From Gillisia mitskevichiae (GTDB taxonomy: Bacteria > Bacteroidota > Bacteroidia > Flavobacteriales > Flavobacteriaceae): 64,000 bases of DNA. Shown in pieces: positions 45,401 through 53,339 of this stretch. Location of the stretch: the NCBI RefSeq assembly GCF_003634585.1, contig NZ_RBLG01000004.1:1-64000 (forward strand), given 5' to 3'. The position numbers and the translations under genes were made by a program. The notes under the pieces were generated by a model that saw only the letters and a list, made by a program, of their open reading frames with translations, made no database searches and was not told where the DNA came from. Numbering within the stretch: position 1 is the first letter of the stretch; the number at the start of each line of letters is the position of its first letter.

Positions 45401-47490
45401 TGATACATGTCAACTAATTGAGCCACTGTCGGACTGAAAGAACCAGCTGCGTTTGAACCTAATAATGCTCTTAGATATTTTCTAACCTCATCATTACTTG
45501 GAAAAAGCGTTTGTACATCATCTTCGCAAACTACACCAGTGAATGATCCACCATTCTCACCAGTTCCATCTCCAACAATAATATCGAATTGAGTATCATC
45601 ATTAGTTCCAGTAGTAACACAATTTGCAGAATCATCTACAGAATAGGTGATGGTATAAGTACCAGGACCTACAGCTGGATCAAAATTTCCGTCAGTGTTA
45701 ACACCTGTTCCAGAGAAAGTTCCTCCAGTTGTAGCCTCATCACTTAAAATAGAGTCATCTAAAACAACAATATCTGTACTTCCACAAGGAAGAGTTATAT
45801 TTTCTATAGTTCCAGCATTAGCATCTTCAACAGGCACTACACTAATAGTAAGTTCTACTGCTGAATTACAAGTTCCATTAGTTGGAGTAAATACCGTTGT
45901 AAAGTCACCAAGACCATCAGCATCTGCTTGATACATGTCAACTAATTGAGCCACTGTCGGACTGAAAGAACCAGCTGCGTTTGAACCTAATAATGCTCTT
46001 AAATATTTTCTAACCTCATCATTACTTGGGAAAAGAGTTTGTACATCATCTTCGCAAACTGTTCCTATGATTGGGTCTATTGGAGTTCCAGTTCCATCAC
46101 CTACGATAATATCAAAAGTAGTTGAAGATGAAGTTCCAGGAGTAACGCAAATTGCAGAATCATCTACAGAATAAGTGATTGTATATGTTCCAGCGCTAAC
46201 TGTTGTTGGATCAAAGTTTCCATCAGCATTTACACCAGTTCCAGAGAAAGTTCCACCAGTTGTAGCGTTGTCACTTAATAAATCGTCATCAAGAACAACA
46301 ACATCTGTACTTCCGCAAGGAAGAGTAATGTCTTCAATATTTCCTGCTTCTGCATCTTCAGTAGGAACTACACTAATAGTAAGTTCTACAGAAGATTCAC
46401 AGCTTCCTTCACCAACAGTGTAGGTAGTTGTAAAGTCACCAAGACCATCTGCATCATTTTGATACATTTGAGCTATTTGACCCGCATTTGGACTAAAAGT
46501 ACCATTTCTTGGCACTCCAGCCTCTAATAGATTTAGGTAGAAATTTCGAATAGCATCTTCACTAGGAAACATTGCATCTACATCTGTTTCGCAAACAATT
46601 CCTGGAGCAGGAGTGTTTATTATAATAGGATCGTTTAATTCCACAAGAACAGGAGCTCTATCACCGGCAGAAGTTTCACAAGGAGGTGTAATGCTTCCTC
46701 TAGCGTTTACTACTTGGGCAGCGAAATATGTTTGCCCATTGATAAGTTGAGTATTAGAAGCTAATGGAGAATTTGCAGTTTGAGATCTGTACCATCTTAT
46801 AGCTTGAGTGTCATCATATGTCCCCTGAGCAACAAGATCTGCAACAGTGGCATTTTCACAAAATGTCTGTGTTGTTTCTGCATCTGGAGCTATAATTTGA
46901 TTAGGATTAAAACCAACAGCTACTCTAAATGACGGACAGGAGCCAGCCGCTGCATCTACTGTTGGAACTTGACCAACAAAATAGCTATCTCCAGTACTAA
47001 GTGTTGCACCTACTAATGGAGTGGTTGATTCTTCAGAATCATAAACCTCAATCCGGTAGTTAGTTTGGGCTACGAATAAATCTGCTAAATTAGTAGAGTT
47101 AAAACTGGCTGGTGTACAAGTTGTAAACTCAAAACCACTAACAACACTGTTGGTTATTCTATTTGAAGGTCGCGGAGCATTATTTACCGTTACAGATATG
47201 GGAGATCTACAATCTCCAGTTGAACTGTTAACAAAATAAACTGCTCCAGCTGTAAGTAGTTCAGTTCCAGGGATGGGTTGAGTATCACCTTCAGTATCCG
47301 ATGTTTGAAAAACCGGAAAACCATCTGTATCTAGATCATTTATCGTTTGCAGATAGCAAAACGTTTGAGAAGCAGGAAAATCTCCTGGCTCAGGGCAAGT
47401 CTGTCCAAACGAGGGCGAACTTCCAATTAATAAAACAAGGGCAAAAAGGAGCATAGTATATCCTTTCTTCCCTAATGTAAAATTTTGCAT
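42445..47490 (-). CDS. Giant cell-surface adhesin with CHU_C (type B) C-terminal domain
   Basis: 1681 residues with a signal peptide (to about 29, SFGQ). After an N-terminal region with Ig-like 'SGDSYF / NGQTYF' modules, six complete and one partial repeat units of about 170-180 residues follow (roughly 295-1400). Each starts with C-E-x-D-V and R-x-F/Y-L segments and ends in GTYTITYSVDDS-like strands. Two more Ig-like modules lead to the C-terminal CHU_C domain (last 85 residues, GFSPNGDGINDRF; FNRWGNVVF), the export signal for type IX secretion with an SprF partner. Cysteine pairs recur in each unit. Units 2 and 3 are 98.7% identical at DNA level. It probably acts in adhesion or gliding, like SprB. 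Confidence 0.93.
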   Translation of the reverse strand: MQNFTLGKKGYTMLLFALVLLIGSSPSFGQTCPEPGDFPASQTFCYLQTINDLDTDGFPVFQTSDTEGDTQPIPGTELLTAGAVYFVNSSTGDCRSPISVTVNNAPRPSNRITNSVVSGFEFTTCTPASFNSTNLADLFVAQTNYRIEVYDSEESTTPLVGATLSTGDSYFVGQVPTVDAAAGSCPSFRVAVGFNPNQIIAPDAETTQTFCENATVADLVAQGTYDDTQAIRWYRSQTANSPLASNTQLINGQTYFAAQVVNARGSITPPCETSAGDRAPVLVELNDPIIINTPAPGIVCETDVDAMFPSEDAIRNFYLNLLEAGVPRNGTFSPNAGQIAQMYQNDADGLGDFTTTYTVGEGSCESSVELTISVVPTEDAEAGNIEDITLPCGSTDVVVLDDDLLSDNATTGGTFSGTGVNADGNFDPTTVSAGTYTITYSVDDSAICVTPGTSSSTTFDIIVGDGTGTPIDPIIGTVCEDDVQTLFPSNDEVRKYLRALLGSNAAGSFSPTVAQLVDMYQADADGLGDFTTVFTPTNGTCNSAVELTISVVPVEDANAGTIENITLPCGSTDIVVLDDSILSDEATTGGTFSGTGVNTDGNFDPAVGPGTYTITYSVDDSANCVTTGTNDDTQFDIIVGDGTGENGGSFTGVVCEDDVQTLFPSNDEVRKYLRALLGSNAAGSFSPTVAQLVDMYQADADGLGDFTTVFTPTNGTCNSAVELTISVVPVEDANAGTIENITLPCGSTDIVVLDDSILSDEATTGGTFSGTGVNADGNFDPAVGPGTYTITYSVDDSANCVTTGTNDDTTFTITIAEGTDLGAPIVLERCITEIEGFLTNPAAAIALYNDALAERGITDLSGTFSPSLQIVGGQILTFLQNPTDSATFVTAYSTTSACGDSSLPITLTINNTTTADAGSIDDAIACTAQADLSLFSLLNSTNPAGGTFTSENGTITNGILDVSTAGTYNITYTVSESDLESCLSGSDSTDFNVSVSEGSTIPSPEPAIVCESDVQTTFSSIDEIRKFYRTLLPTELQGTTGTFNPTPTQLAQMYQDDEDGIGSFSTIYVAGNGTCNQIELTVTIVSSQIAVTGTIEDTTVCTAQGTLDLFSLLSDTNISGGTFSNESGVIANGLLDISNSGDYSITYTITESDPSTCLTGTDSTDFTVSVSEGDANAGADNSIEVCQAQVDSFSSAEVRSFYLDLLEEGIDTNGTFNPTINQIIAQYQQNKIADFTTVYTVGNGACTDSATLTITVNESTVANAGEDVNLTFCSNEDSLNLADYLSENAIVTGAFEGFEDGIFNPANNIGTTTFSYTVDYSNDEDECTTGNDVATFTITVNEPQDANAGGNVSATYCVGQDENVDLISLLGDDALNTGTFSAPYQNGLFNLLDAEVGVYTITYTVDGAANCAIGTDTATITITINNGPDAPTAEANQAFCLIDNPTVGDITVTGDNVVFYTDAELTVVADVTTTLISGMSYYATSTTEDAACSSEAVEITVTITDPAAPALSLEGDEFCRSDNPTIQDLINNFTGSGVLIYTSSTGGTALTASTALQNGVTYYGASIDGTTGCESSERLAVVAKVEFCGIPEGFSPNGDGINDRFVIPDIAENFPNYSIEVFNRWGNVVFKGNASTGDWDGISNQSGTLGNDVLPVGVYFYILNYNDGQTSPVQGKLYLSI
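45064..45532 (-). repeat. 469-bp direct repeat inside the adhesin gene, copy A
   Basis: Aligned by eye with 45592-46060: six mismatches in 469 bp, no gaps. The period is 528 bp (176 codons), so the frame is kept. It encodes one repeat unit of the adhesin. Confidence 0.92.
45592..46060 (-). repeat. 469-bp direct repeat inside the adhesin gene, copy B
   Basis: Partner of 45064-45532. A third, clearly diverged unit follows at about 46060-46600, so the near identity of A and B is local and recent. Confidence 0.92.
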
Positions 47491-47553
47491 AGGCTAGGTG
47501 TTAAGTTTAACATTAAATATTTTAGTTAATAAATGGCCATAAGAGGCAACGCA

Positions 47554-47580
47554 AATATTGTAAATTTTTTCAACAATATT
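47554..47580. promoter_or_regulatory. Inverted repeat upstream of the adhesin gene
   Basis: AATATTGT (47554-47561) is mirrored by ACAATATT (47573-47580) with an 11-base spacer. On the minus strand it overlaps a near-consensus -7 box (AATATTTG, 47559-47552) about 62 bp before the adhesin start, a fit for an operator. Confidence 0.4.
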
Positions 47581-47700
47581 GGTGTATTTAGGCTTTAATT
47601 TAACATTGTGAAATTTTGTTGTTAATCTTATGTTAATCTGATACTCAGGTTGATGTGTGGTAAGGATCATGTGTACTAAAAATTACTTATATTGGTTTTT

Positions 47701-48582
47701 ATGAAAAACATTATTATTTTATATATTTTATTATTATCACCTTCTTGTTATTCACAGTCTGTTGCAGATAAAGCAATTTCTTATTTGGATATGGGTAATG
47801 TAACCGCTGCCAAAATGCTTCTCAATGAACAAGTTAACAAAAATAATAAAGACCTGATAGTTTTCGAACTCTTAGGGGATATTGCAAGTTTTGAAAAAGA
47901 ATGGGACAAGGCTATTTGTTATTATGAAAAATTGATATTAAGCAAACCTGAAAAGGCAAGTTTTAATCTTAAGTATGGTGGTGCATTGGGGATGAAAGCT
48001 TTAAGTGTTTCCCGTTTTCAAGCTGTGGTATATGTGTCGGATATTAAAAAGTACTTGACGATAGCTGCTGAACAGGATAGATCTCAAATTGAATCCAGAC
48101 GAGCCTTGGTGGAATTATACATTAAACTTCCTGGGGTATTAGGCGGTAGTGAGGAAAAAGCAGAAACTTATGCAGAGGAATTAACAAATTTAAGCCCGGT
48201 AAATGCATATCTAGCAAAAGGATTTATTACCAAAGAGAATCAAAGTATCGAGGAAGCATTAGTTTATTATAAAAATGCGTTTAATAAATATAGAAACACT
48301 AGTACTAAGCTTAAATCTAATTCTCTTAATTATGAACTTGGAAAGGTAGCTGTAGAACTTAAATTAGAACCTCAGTACGGTATCCAATTGCTTGACAATT
48401 ACGCTGCTAATTATAGTTATAAGGACATATGCTCAATGGAATGGGTTTACTTTCGGAAAGCCCAAATCCTAGCGAATATGAGGAATAAAAAGGCTGCTTT
48501 AGCATACATTGATAAAGCCCTAACGCTTAAGGGTGATTTTAAGGCAGCCTTGGCTGAAAAACGCAGAATTATGGACCTTTAA
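47701..48582 (+). CDS. Secreted TPR-repeat protein
   Basis: 293 residues from the ATG at 47701 (an upstream in-frame TTG is not needed). The signal peptide ends near SCYSQ. TPR-like helices run through the mature part, with clear units at about 20-50 (AISYLDMGNVTAAKMLLNEQ), 56-90 and 255-290 (KAQILANMRNKKAALAYIDK). No catalytic motif is seen. It probably acts as a periplasmic scaffold. It is divergent from the adhesin gene. Confidence 0.85.
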   Translation: MKNIIILYILLLSPSCYSQSVADKAISYLDMGNVTAAKMLLNEQVNKNNKDLIVFELLGDIASFEKEWDKAICYYEKLILSKPEKASFNLKYGGALGMKALSVSRFQAVVYVSDIKKYLTIAAEQDRSQIESRRALVELYIKLPGVLGGSEEKAETYAEELTNLSPVNAYLAKGFITKENQSIEEALVYYKNAFNKYRNTSTKLKSNSLNYELGKVAVELKLEPQYGIQLLDNYAANYSYKDICSMEWVYFRKAQILANMRNKKAALAYIDKALTLKGDFKAALAEKRRIMDL

Positions 48583-48619
48583 TTAAGACTTTTACTTCTT
48601 CTAAGAAAGTAGTTATGTA

Positions 48620-48627
48620 TATATTTG
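48620..48627 (+). promoter_or_regulatory. -7 promoter element for mpl
   Basis: TATATTTG, exact consensus, 16 bp before the mpl ATG at 48644. Confidence 0.6.
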
Positions 48628-48643
48628 CTGCAAATTTTATTAT

Positions 48644-49999
48644 ATGAATCTTCATTTTATTGCTATTGGCGGAAGTGCAATGCACAACTTAGCACTGGCA
48701 TTACATCATAAAGGTTATAAAATTAGCGGAAGCGACGATGCTATTTTTGAACCCTCAAAATCTAAATTAGAGAAAGATGGTCTACTACCTTCTGAATTCG
48801 GTTGGTTCCCTGAGAAAATTTCAGATGAGTTGGATGCTGTGATTTTGGGTATGCATGCTAAAATTGACAACCCAGAATTAATCAAAGCGACGGAGTTAGG
48901 AATTAAAATATATTCTTATCCAGAATTTTTGTTTGAGCAGTCTAAAAATAAAACTAGAGTAGTTATTGGTGGGTCCCACGGTAAAACCACAATCACTTCC
49001 ATGATTCTTCATGTTTTGCATTATAATGATAAGGAAATAGATTTTATGGTTGGCGCCCAATTGGACGGTTTTACTAATATGGTTCATCTAACTGAAGAAA
49101 ATGATTTTATTTTATTAGAAGGGGATGAGTATTTATCTTCTCCCATAGATAGACGTCCTAAATTTCATCTCTATAAACCTAATATTGCGTTACTAAGTGG
49201 AGTTGCTTGGGACCATATTAATGTATTTCCCACATATGAGAATTATGTAGAGCAATTTGAGATTTTTGTTGATTCTATTGTTAGTGGGGGCATTATAGTA
49301 TATAATGAGGAAGACCCAGAACTTGTTAGGATAGTAGAGAATACTACGAATCAAATTCGAAAACATGGATATAAAACTCCAGAATTCTCAATAGAAAATG
49401 GAATTACTGTTTTAAATACTCCAGAAGGGGATTTGCCAATTGAATTGTTTGGGGCTCACAATCTTAATAATCTCGCCGGAGCAAAGTGGATTTGTCAACA
49501 TATGGGGGTAGATGAAGATGATTTTTATGAAGCTATCTCAACTTTTAAAGGGGCATCTAAAAGATTAGAGAAAATAGTAGATTCCAATGATACCTTGGTG
49601 TTTAAAGACTTTGCTCATAGTCCATCTAAAGTTACGGCAACTACAAATGCGGTAAAAGATCAATATCCAGATAAAACACTTGTTGCTTGTTTAGAACTAC
49701 ATACTTACAGTAGTTTAACTCCTGAATTTTTGAAACAATACAAGGCCAGTTTAAATAGTGCAAACGAGGCAATTGTTTTTTTCTCTCCAGAAGCACTTCA
49801 AATTAAGAAATTGCCTCCAATAAGTGAAGCTCAGATATTTGAAGCATTTGGAAACTCAGATCTACAAGTTTTTACGAATTCTGAAGATTTTAAACTTCAT
49901 TTAAAAAACATGGACTATTCAAATAAAGTACTTTTACTTATGAGTAGTGGGAATTATGGCGGATTGGATTTTAATGAAATTAAAAACTGGATTTCCTAG
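48644..49999 (+). CDS. mpl: UDP-N-acetylmuramate:L-alanyl-gamma-D-glutamyl-meso-diaminopimelate ligase
   Basis: 451 residues. It is a Mur-ligase that joins recycled murein tripeptide to UDP-MurNAc. The UDP-binding start is HFIAIGGSAMHNLA (4-17) and the ATP loop is GGSHGKTT (109-116). ALLSGVAWDHINVFP and the C-terminal FKDFAHSPSKV fit Mpl better than MurC, which the gap after GGSAMH (not GIGGIGMS) also supports. With AnmK (1814-2878) it forms part of the peptidoglycan recycling route. Confidence 0.9.
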   Translation: MNLHFIAIGGSAMHNLALALHHKGYKISGSDDAIFEPSKSKLEKDGLLPSEFGWFPEKISDELDAVILGMHAKIDNPELIKATELGIKIYSYPEFLFEQSKNKTRVVIGGSHGKTTITSMILHVLHYNDKEIDFMVGAQLDGFTNMVHLTEENDFILLEGDEYLSSPIDRRPKFHLYKPNIALLSGVAWDHINVFPTYENYVEQFEIFVDSIVSGGIIVYNEEDPELVRIVENTTNQIRKHGYKTPEFSIENGITVLNTPEGDLPIELFGAHNLNNLAGAKWICQHMGVDEDDFYEAISTFKGASKRLEKIVDSNDTLVFKDFAHSPSKVTATTNAVKDQYPDKTLVACLELHTYSSLTPEFLKQYKASLNSANEAIVFFSPEALQIKKLPPISEAQIFEAFGNSDLQVFTNSEDFKLHLKNMDYSNKVLLLMSSGNYGGLDFNEIKNWIS

Positions 50000-50061
50000 T
50001 TTTTAATTCTTCAAATTAATTATAATTGCTTGATTTGTTTATATTTATATAAACAATCTGC

Positions 50062-50760
50062 ATGAGCGTAGACAAAATTCCTTTTACAATTAAAAATTGG
50101 GCACTGGACGATAGACCGCGTGAAAAATTACTTCAGAAAGGAAAATTTTCCCTAACCGATGCAGAGTTAATTGCAATACTAATTGGTTCTGGCAGTAGAA
50201 ACGAAAGTGCCGTTGAACTTTCAAAAAAAATTCTCTCAAAAAATCTAAACAATCTAAACTTATTAGGGAAACAATCCGTGGCTCAACTAATGCAATTTAA
50301 GGGTATTGGGGAAGCAAAAGCTATTTCCATTATTGCAGCGATGGAATTAGGAAGAAGAAGACGTTCTGAAGAAGCTTTGGAAAATGTAAAAATATCTTCT
50401 AGTAATTCCGTTTATGAATTATTACAGCCAATACTTGGAGACTTAGCGCATGAGGAATTTTGGATTCTATATCTTAATAACGCTAATAAGATTATTGAAA
50501 AATTCCAGATAAGTAAGGGGGGTATAACCGGGACTTTAGTAGATGTTCGTATTACTTTACGTAAGGCCCTGGAGTTGGGCGCTGTGTCTTTAATCCTTGC
50601 GCATAATCATCCATCGGGAAATTTAAATCCAAGTGAGGCAGATAAACAAATAACTCAAAAGCTTAAAATGGCTGCGGAAAGTATGGATATTAAAATTCTA
50701 GATCACCTTATTGTTACTGAAAAGTCCTATTTTAGCTTTGCCGACGAAGGATTGATGTAA
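50062..50760 (+). CDS. radC: RadC-family JAB-domain protein
   Basis: 232 residues. An N-terminal helix-hairpin-helix region (FKGIGEAKAISIIAAMELGRR) precedes the JAB/MPN metal site HNHPSG (181-186) with D194. Despite its name, a DNA repair role is not settled for the family. It heads a run with the next two genes (12-bp gap, then a 14-bp overlap). A TATATTTA box lies at 50040-50047. Confidence 0.94.
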   Translation: MSVDKIPFTIKNWALDDRPREKLLQKGKFSLTDAELIAILIGSGSRNESAVELSKKILSKNLNNLNLLGKQSVAQLMQFKGIGEAKAISIIAAMELGRRRRSEEALENVKISSSNSVYELLQPILGDLAHEEFWILYLNNANKIIEKFQISKGGITGTLVDVRITLRKALELGAVSLILAHNHPSGNLNPSEADKQITQKLKMAAESMDIKILDHLIVTEKSYFSFADEGLM

Positions 50761-50772
50761 CTCCAATTTACA

Positions 50773-52062
50773 ATGCTTTTAATTTATACTCAAAAAGTAA
50801 CTCCCAGAATAACATACGCTTTTAAGCACATTTGTACTCGAGTTTTGGGTGTAGATATTAAATTCACATCAAAAATCGAAGAGTTTATTGCCTATGAGAG
50901 TATGAAGTTCTCTTATGGTAAAAAAAGACTTGGGAACGAAATGTTTTTTCAGAATGTAGATCTTTTGTTAGAACAAGGTTTTAGTGATGTAGAAATTAAA
51001 GTGCAAGATTGGGAAAATACTAAATGCTTCTTTTCGGTATCAGAAAACAGCGATCTTCCTTTTGATATTTTTGCCGCTACCTTTTATTTACTTTCCAGAT
51101 ATGAGGAATATTTACCACATGTTAAAGATGATTTTGGAAGATTTCCAGCATTAGAAAGTGTAGCATATCAGGAGAACTTTTTAAATACTCCTGTTATTGA
51201 TATTTGGATTCAAAAGTTCAAAAATTTGTTAGCTTCTCGATTTCTGGAAATATCTCTTAAAAATCGGAAGTATAAATCTACCTCTGTAATTTCTGTAAGC
51301 CATGTTTTTAATTTTAAGAATAAAGGTTTTTTAAGGAGTATTACTGGAATACTTTTGGATCTTGGCCAGTTGAAATTTTCAAGAATTTCTGACAGATTGA
51401 GGGTGCAACTTAGGCTTAAAAAAGATCCCTATAACGTTTTTGATGATCTTATTTTATTAGTAAAAAAACATAAGATCAATTTAAACTTTATGTTTCAGCT
51501 AAGCAATTTTAATGCGTATGATAGAAATATAAATCACAACAGACTCAATTATCGTGAGATCATTAAATATGTGGCAGATTATTCTATAGTAGGTTTACGA
51601 CTTGGATATTTTGCGATCTCTGATGTGGAGGCATTAAAAATTGAAAAGAAAAGATTTGAAAATATTATTCACGGGCCTTTACAGAACGTAATTAATACCA
51701 AATATAATTTATTGTTGCCTGAACATTATGGGTTTTTGAATGAGTTGGAGATTCCTAATGATTATTCCATGGGGTATCCAGAAACTATTGGATTTAGAGC
51801 AGGAACCAGTTTGCCTTTTTTGTTCTATGATCTTAATTTGGAGATAACTACACCTTTAAGGGTTCATCCATATGTTTTTCATTCTCAAGCAACACATACT
51901 TATGATCCTATTCAGCTTCAGGAGGTTGTTCTTAAGATCATGAAAGATCTTAAAATAGTAGAAGGGAATATGCTTACCATATTTAAAAATCGGGATTTTT
52001 CAGAATACTATAACCATGAGTATCACTATTCTTTATTAAAGCAAATACATGAAATTCAATAA
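50773..52062 (+). CDS. Polysaccharide-deacetylase-like protein, probably catalytically altered
   Basis: 429 residues without a signal peptide. The N-terminal part (about 1-160, DVEIKVQDWEN, FYLLSRYEEYLPH) matches the region found before NodB-like domains in Bacteroidota deacetylases (DUF7033 type, from memory). The C-terminal part has the conserved DYSMGYPETIGFRAGTS and FLFYDLNLEI blocks. At the place of the catalytic Asp-Asp I see VISVSHVFNF, and at the place of H-x3-H, VGLRLGYFAI, so the metal site looks lost. It is translationally coupled to the HAD gene downstream. Confidence 0.7.
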   Translation: MLLIYTQKVTPRITYAFKHICTRVLGVDIKFTSKIEEFIAYESMKFSYGKKRLGNEMFFQNVDLLLEQGFSDVEIKVQDWENTKCFFSVSENSDLPFDIFAATFYLLSRYEEYLPHVKDDFGRFPALESVAYQENFLNTPVIDIWIQKFKNLLASRFLEISLKNRKYKSTSVISVSHVFNFKNKGFLRSITGILLDLGQLKFSRISDRLRVQLRLKKDPYNVFDDLILLVKKHKINLNFMFQLSNFNAYDRNINHNRLNYREIIKYVADYSIVGLRLGYFAISDVEALKIEKKRFENIIHGPLQNVINTKYNLLLPEHYGFLNELEIPNDYSMGYPETIGFRAGTSLPFLFYDLNLEITTPLRVHPYVFHSQATHTYDPIQLQEVVLKIMKDLKIVEGNMLTIFKNRDFSEYYNHEYHYSLLKQIHEIQ

Positions 52063-52738
52063 TATAAAACATGTTTATTTCGATTTGGACCATACCTTAT
52101 GGGATTTCGATAAAAATTCAGCTTTAACTTTTGAGGTTATCTTTAAAGAGGAAAATATAGGTCTGGAAACGCAGGATTTTTTAAATACATATATCCCTAT
52201 TAATATGGAGTATTGGGCTAAATACCGGAACAATCTTGTTTCCAAAGAATCGCTGCGAGTAGGTAGGCTCCGGGATAGTTTCAAGGCATTGAAAATTCAG
52301 GTTTCAGATGAAGTTATAGATAACTTATCCAATAGATACATAAGTGTTTTACCCAGTTTTAATCACTTGCTTCAAGATACAAAAGAGACATTGAAATATC
52401 TTAGGCCTAATTATAAACTGCATATTATTACTAATGGATTCGAGGAAATTCAGCATAACAAAATGCAAAATTCCCAGATCTCAGAGTATTTTGATACGAT
52501 CACTACTTCTGAAGAGGCTGGTGTGAAAAAACCTCATTTGCAGATATTTAATATTGCACTTCTAAAAGCGAATGCAACTCCTGAAAATTCTATAATGATA
52601 GGGGATAGTTATGAAGCTGATATCGAAGGTGCCAAAAACGCTGGTTTACAAGCCGTATTTTTTGATTATTATGACAAAAAGGAAATCATGCAAGTGCCTC
52701 AAATTCAAAAGTTAAAAGATCTACGGATGTATTTATAG
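52049..52738 (+). CDS. YjjG-family HAD phosphatase (noncanonical pyrimidine nucleotidase)
   Basis: 229 residues, overlapping the previous gene by 14 bases. HAD motif I is FDLDHT (D12, D14), motif II is in IITNGF, motif III is the lysine in EEAGVKKPH and motif IV is MIGDSYEADIEGA. The length and cap fit the YjjG/YfnB group that cleans up non-standard pyrimidine nucleotides. Other small phosphates are possible substrates. Confidence 0.92.
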   Translation: MKFNNIKHVYFDLDHTLWDFDKNSALTFEVIFKEENIGLETQDFLNTYIPINMEYWAKYRNNLVSKESLRVGRLRDSFKALKIQVSDEVIDNLSNRYISVLPSFNHLLQDTKETLKYLRPNYKLHIITNGFEEIQHNKMQNSQISEYFDTITTSEEAGVKKPHLQIFNIALLKANATPENSIMIGDSYEADIEGAKNAGLQAVFFDYYDKKEIMQVPQIQKLKDLRMYL

Positions 52739-52784
52739 CAATAAAGAATTTATATCTTCGTTTCACTTAAAGAATGATCCCCTA

Positions 52785-53336
52785 ATGTCTTTTGTTAAAC
52801 CACTTAAAACCCCCATTTTGCTATTGCTTTTTAGCGTGGTGATATTCTCTTGTGTAAAAGGGGTGGACTTGGATCAAACAGAAGAAATTGCACTTACTCC
52901 AGATCTTCAAGTAAGCTTGTTAGTTTTTGACGTTACCAATACTGATTTTATAGATAAAGACACCGGAGAATTTACGGCAGTAATTAGAGATACAGTGCGT
53001 TTAGAATTCTTAGATGATAGCTATATTCAAGATGATCTTAATAATGTAGAATTTAGTTTTAGATATACAAATTCCTTTCCGCAACCATTTAGAAATAAAA
53101 TTTCCTTTCTTTCTGAAAATGACAGAGTGCAGCATTCACTAGAGTTTGAAATTAACAAGGGAGAAAAAGATAACCCAGCAGTAACTGAGTGGATAGAATT
53201 TATAGAAAACGAGCGTATAGATGTTATTAAGAAGTCCATTAAAATGGTCGTGGAGATCGAAGTATTACCTAATGAGGATGCTTTTGAGGGAGAACTAAAA
53301 TTCGAATCCAAGGGACTATTTTCATTTGAATTTTAG
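52785..53336 (+). CDS. Lipoprotein of unknown function
   Basis: 183 residues with lipobox VVIFSC (lipidated cysteine near residue 23). The mature part looks like an all-beta domain rich in Asp/Glu, and no known motif is recognised. It is the first gene of a three-gene block: three bases separate its stop from the next gene. A TATCTTCG box (52753-52760) may be its promoter. The block suggests an envelope complex. Confidence 0.8.
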   Translation: MSFVKPLKTPILLLLFSVVIFSCVKGVDLDQTEEIALTPDLQVSLLVFDVTNTDFIDKDTGEFTAVIRDTVRLEFLDDSYIQDDLNNVEFSFRYTNSFPQPFRNKISFLSENDRVQHSLEFEINKGEKDNPAVTEWIEFIENERIDVIKKSIKMVVEIEVLPNEDAFEGELKFESKGLFSFEF

Positions 53337-53339
53337 CGC

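Noticed and set aside
45064-46060. Direct repeats as a possible CRISPR array
   Set aside because: The units are 469 bp, in frame and coding; there are no short repeats with unique spacers anywhere in the window.
45695-46423. Antisense frames (78 and 82 codons) across the adhesin repeats
   Set aside because: They mirror the biased, repeated codons of the adhesin on the other strand and recur only because the DNA is repeated.
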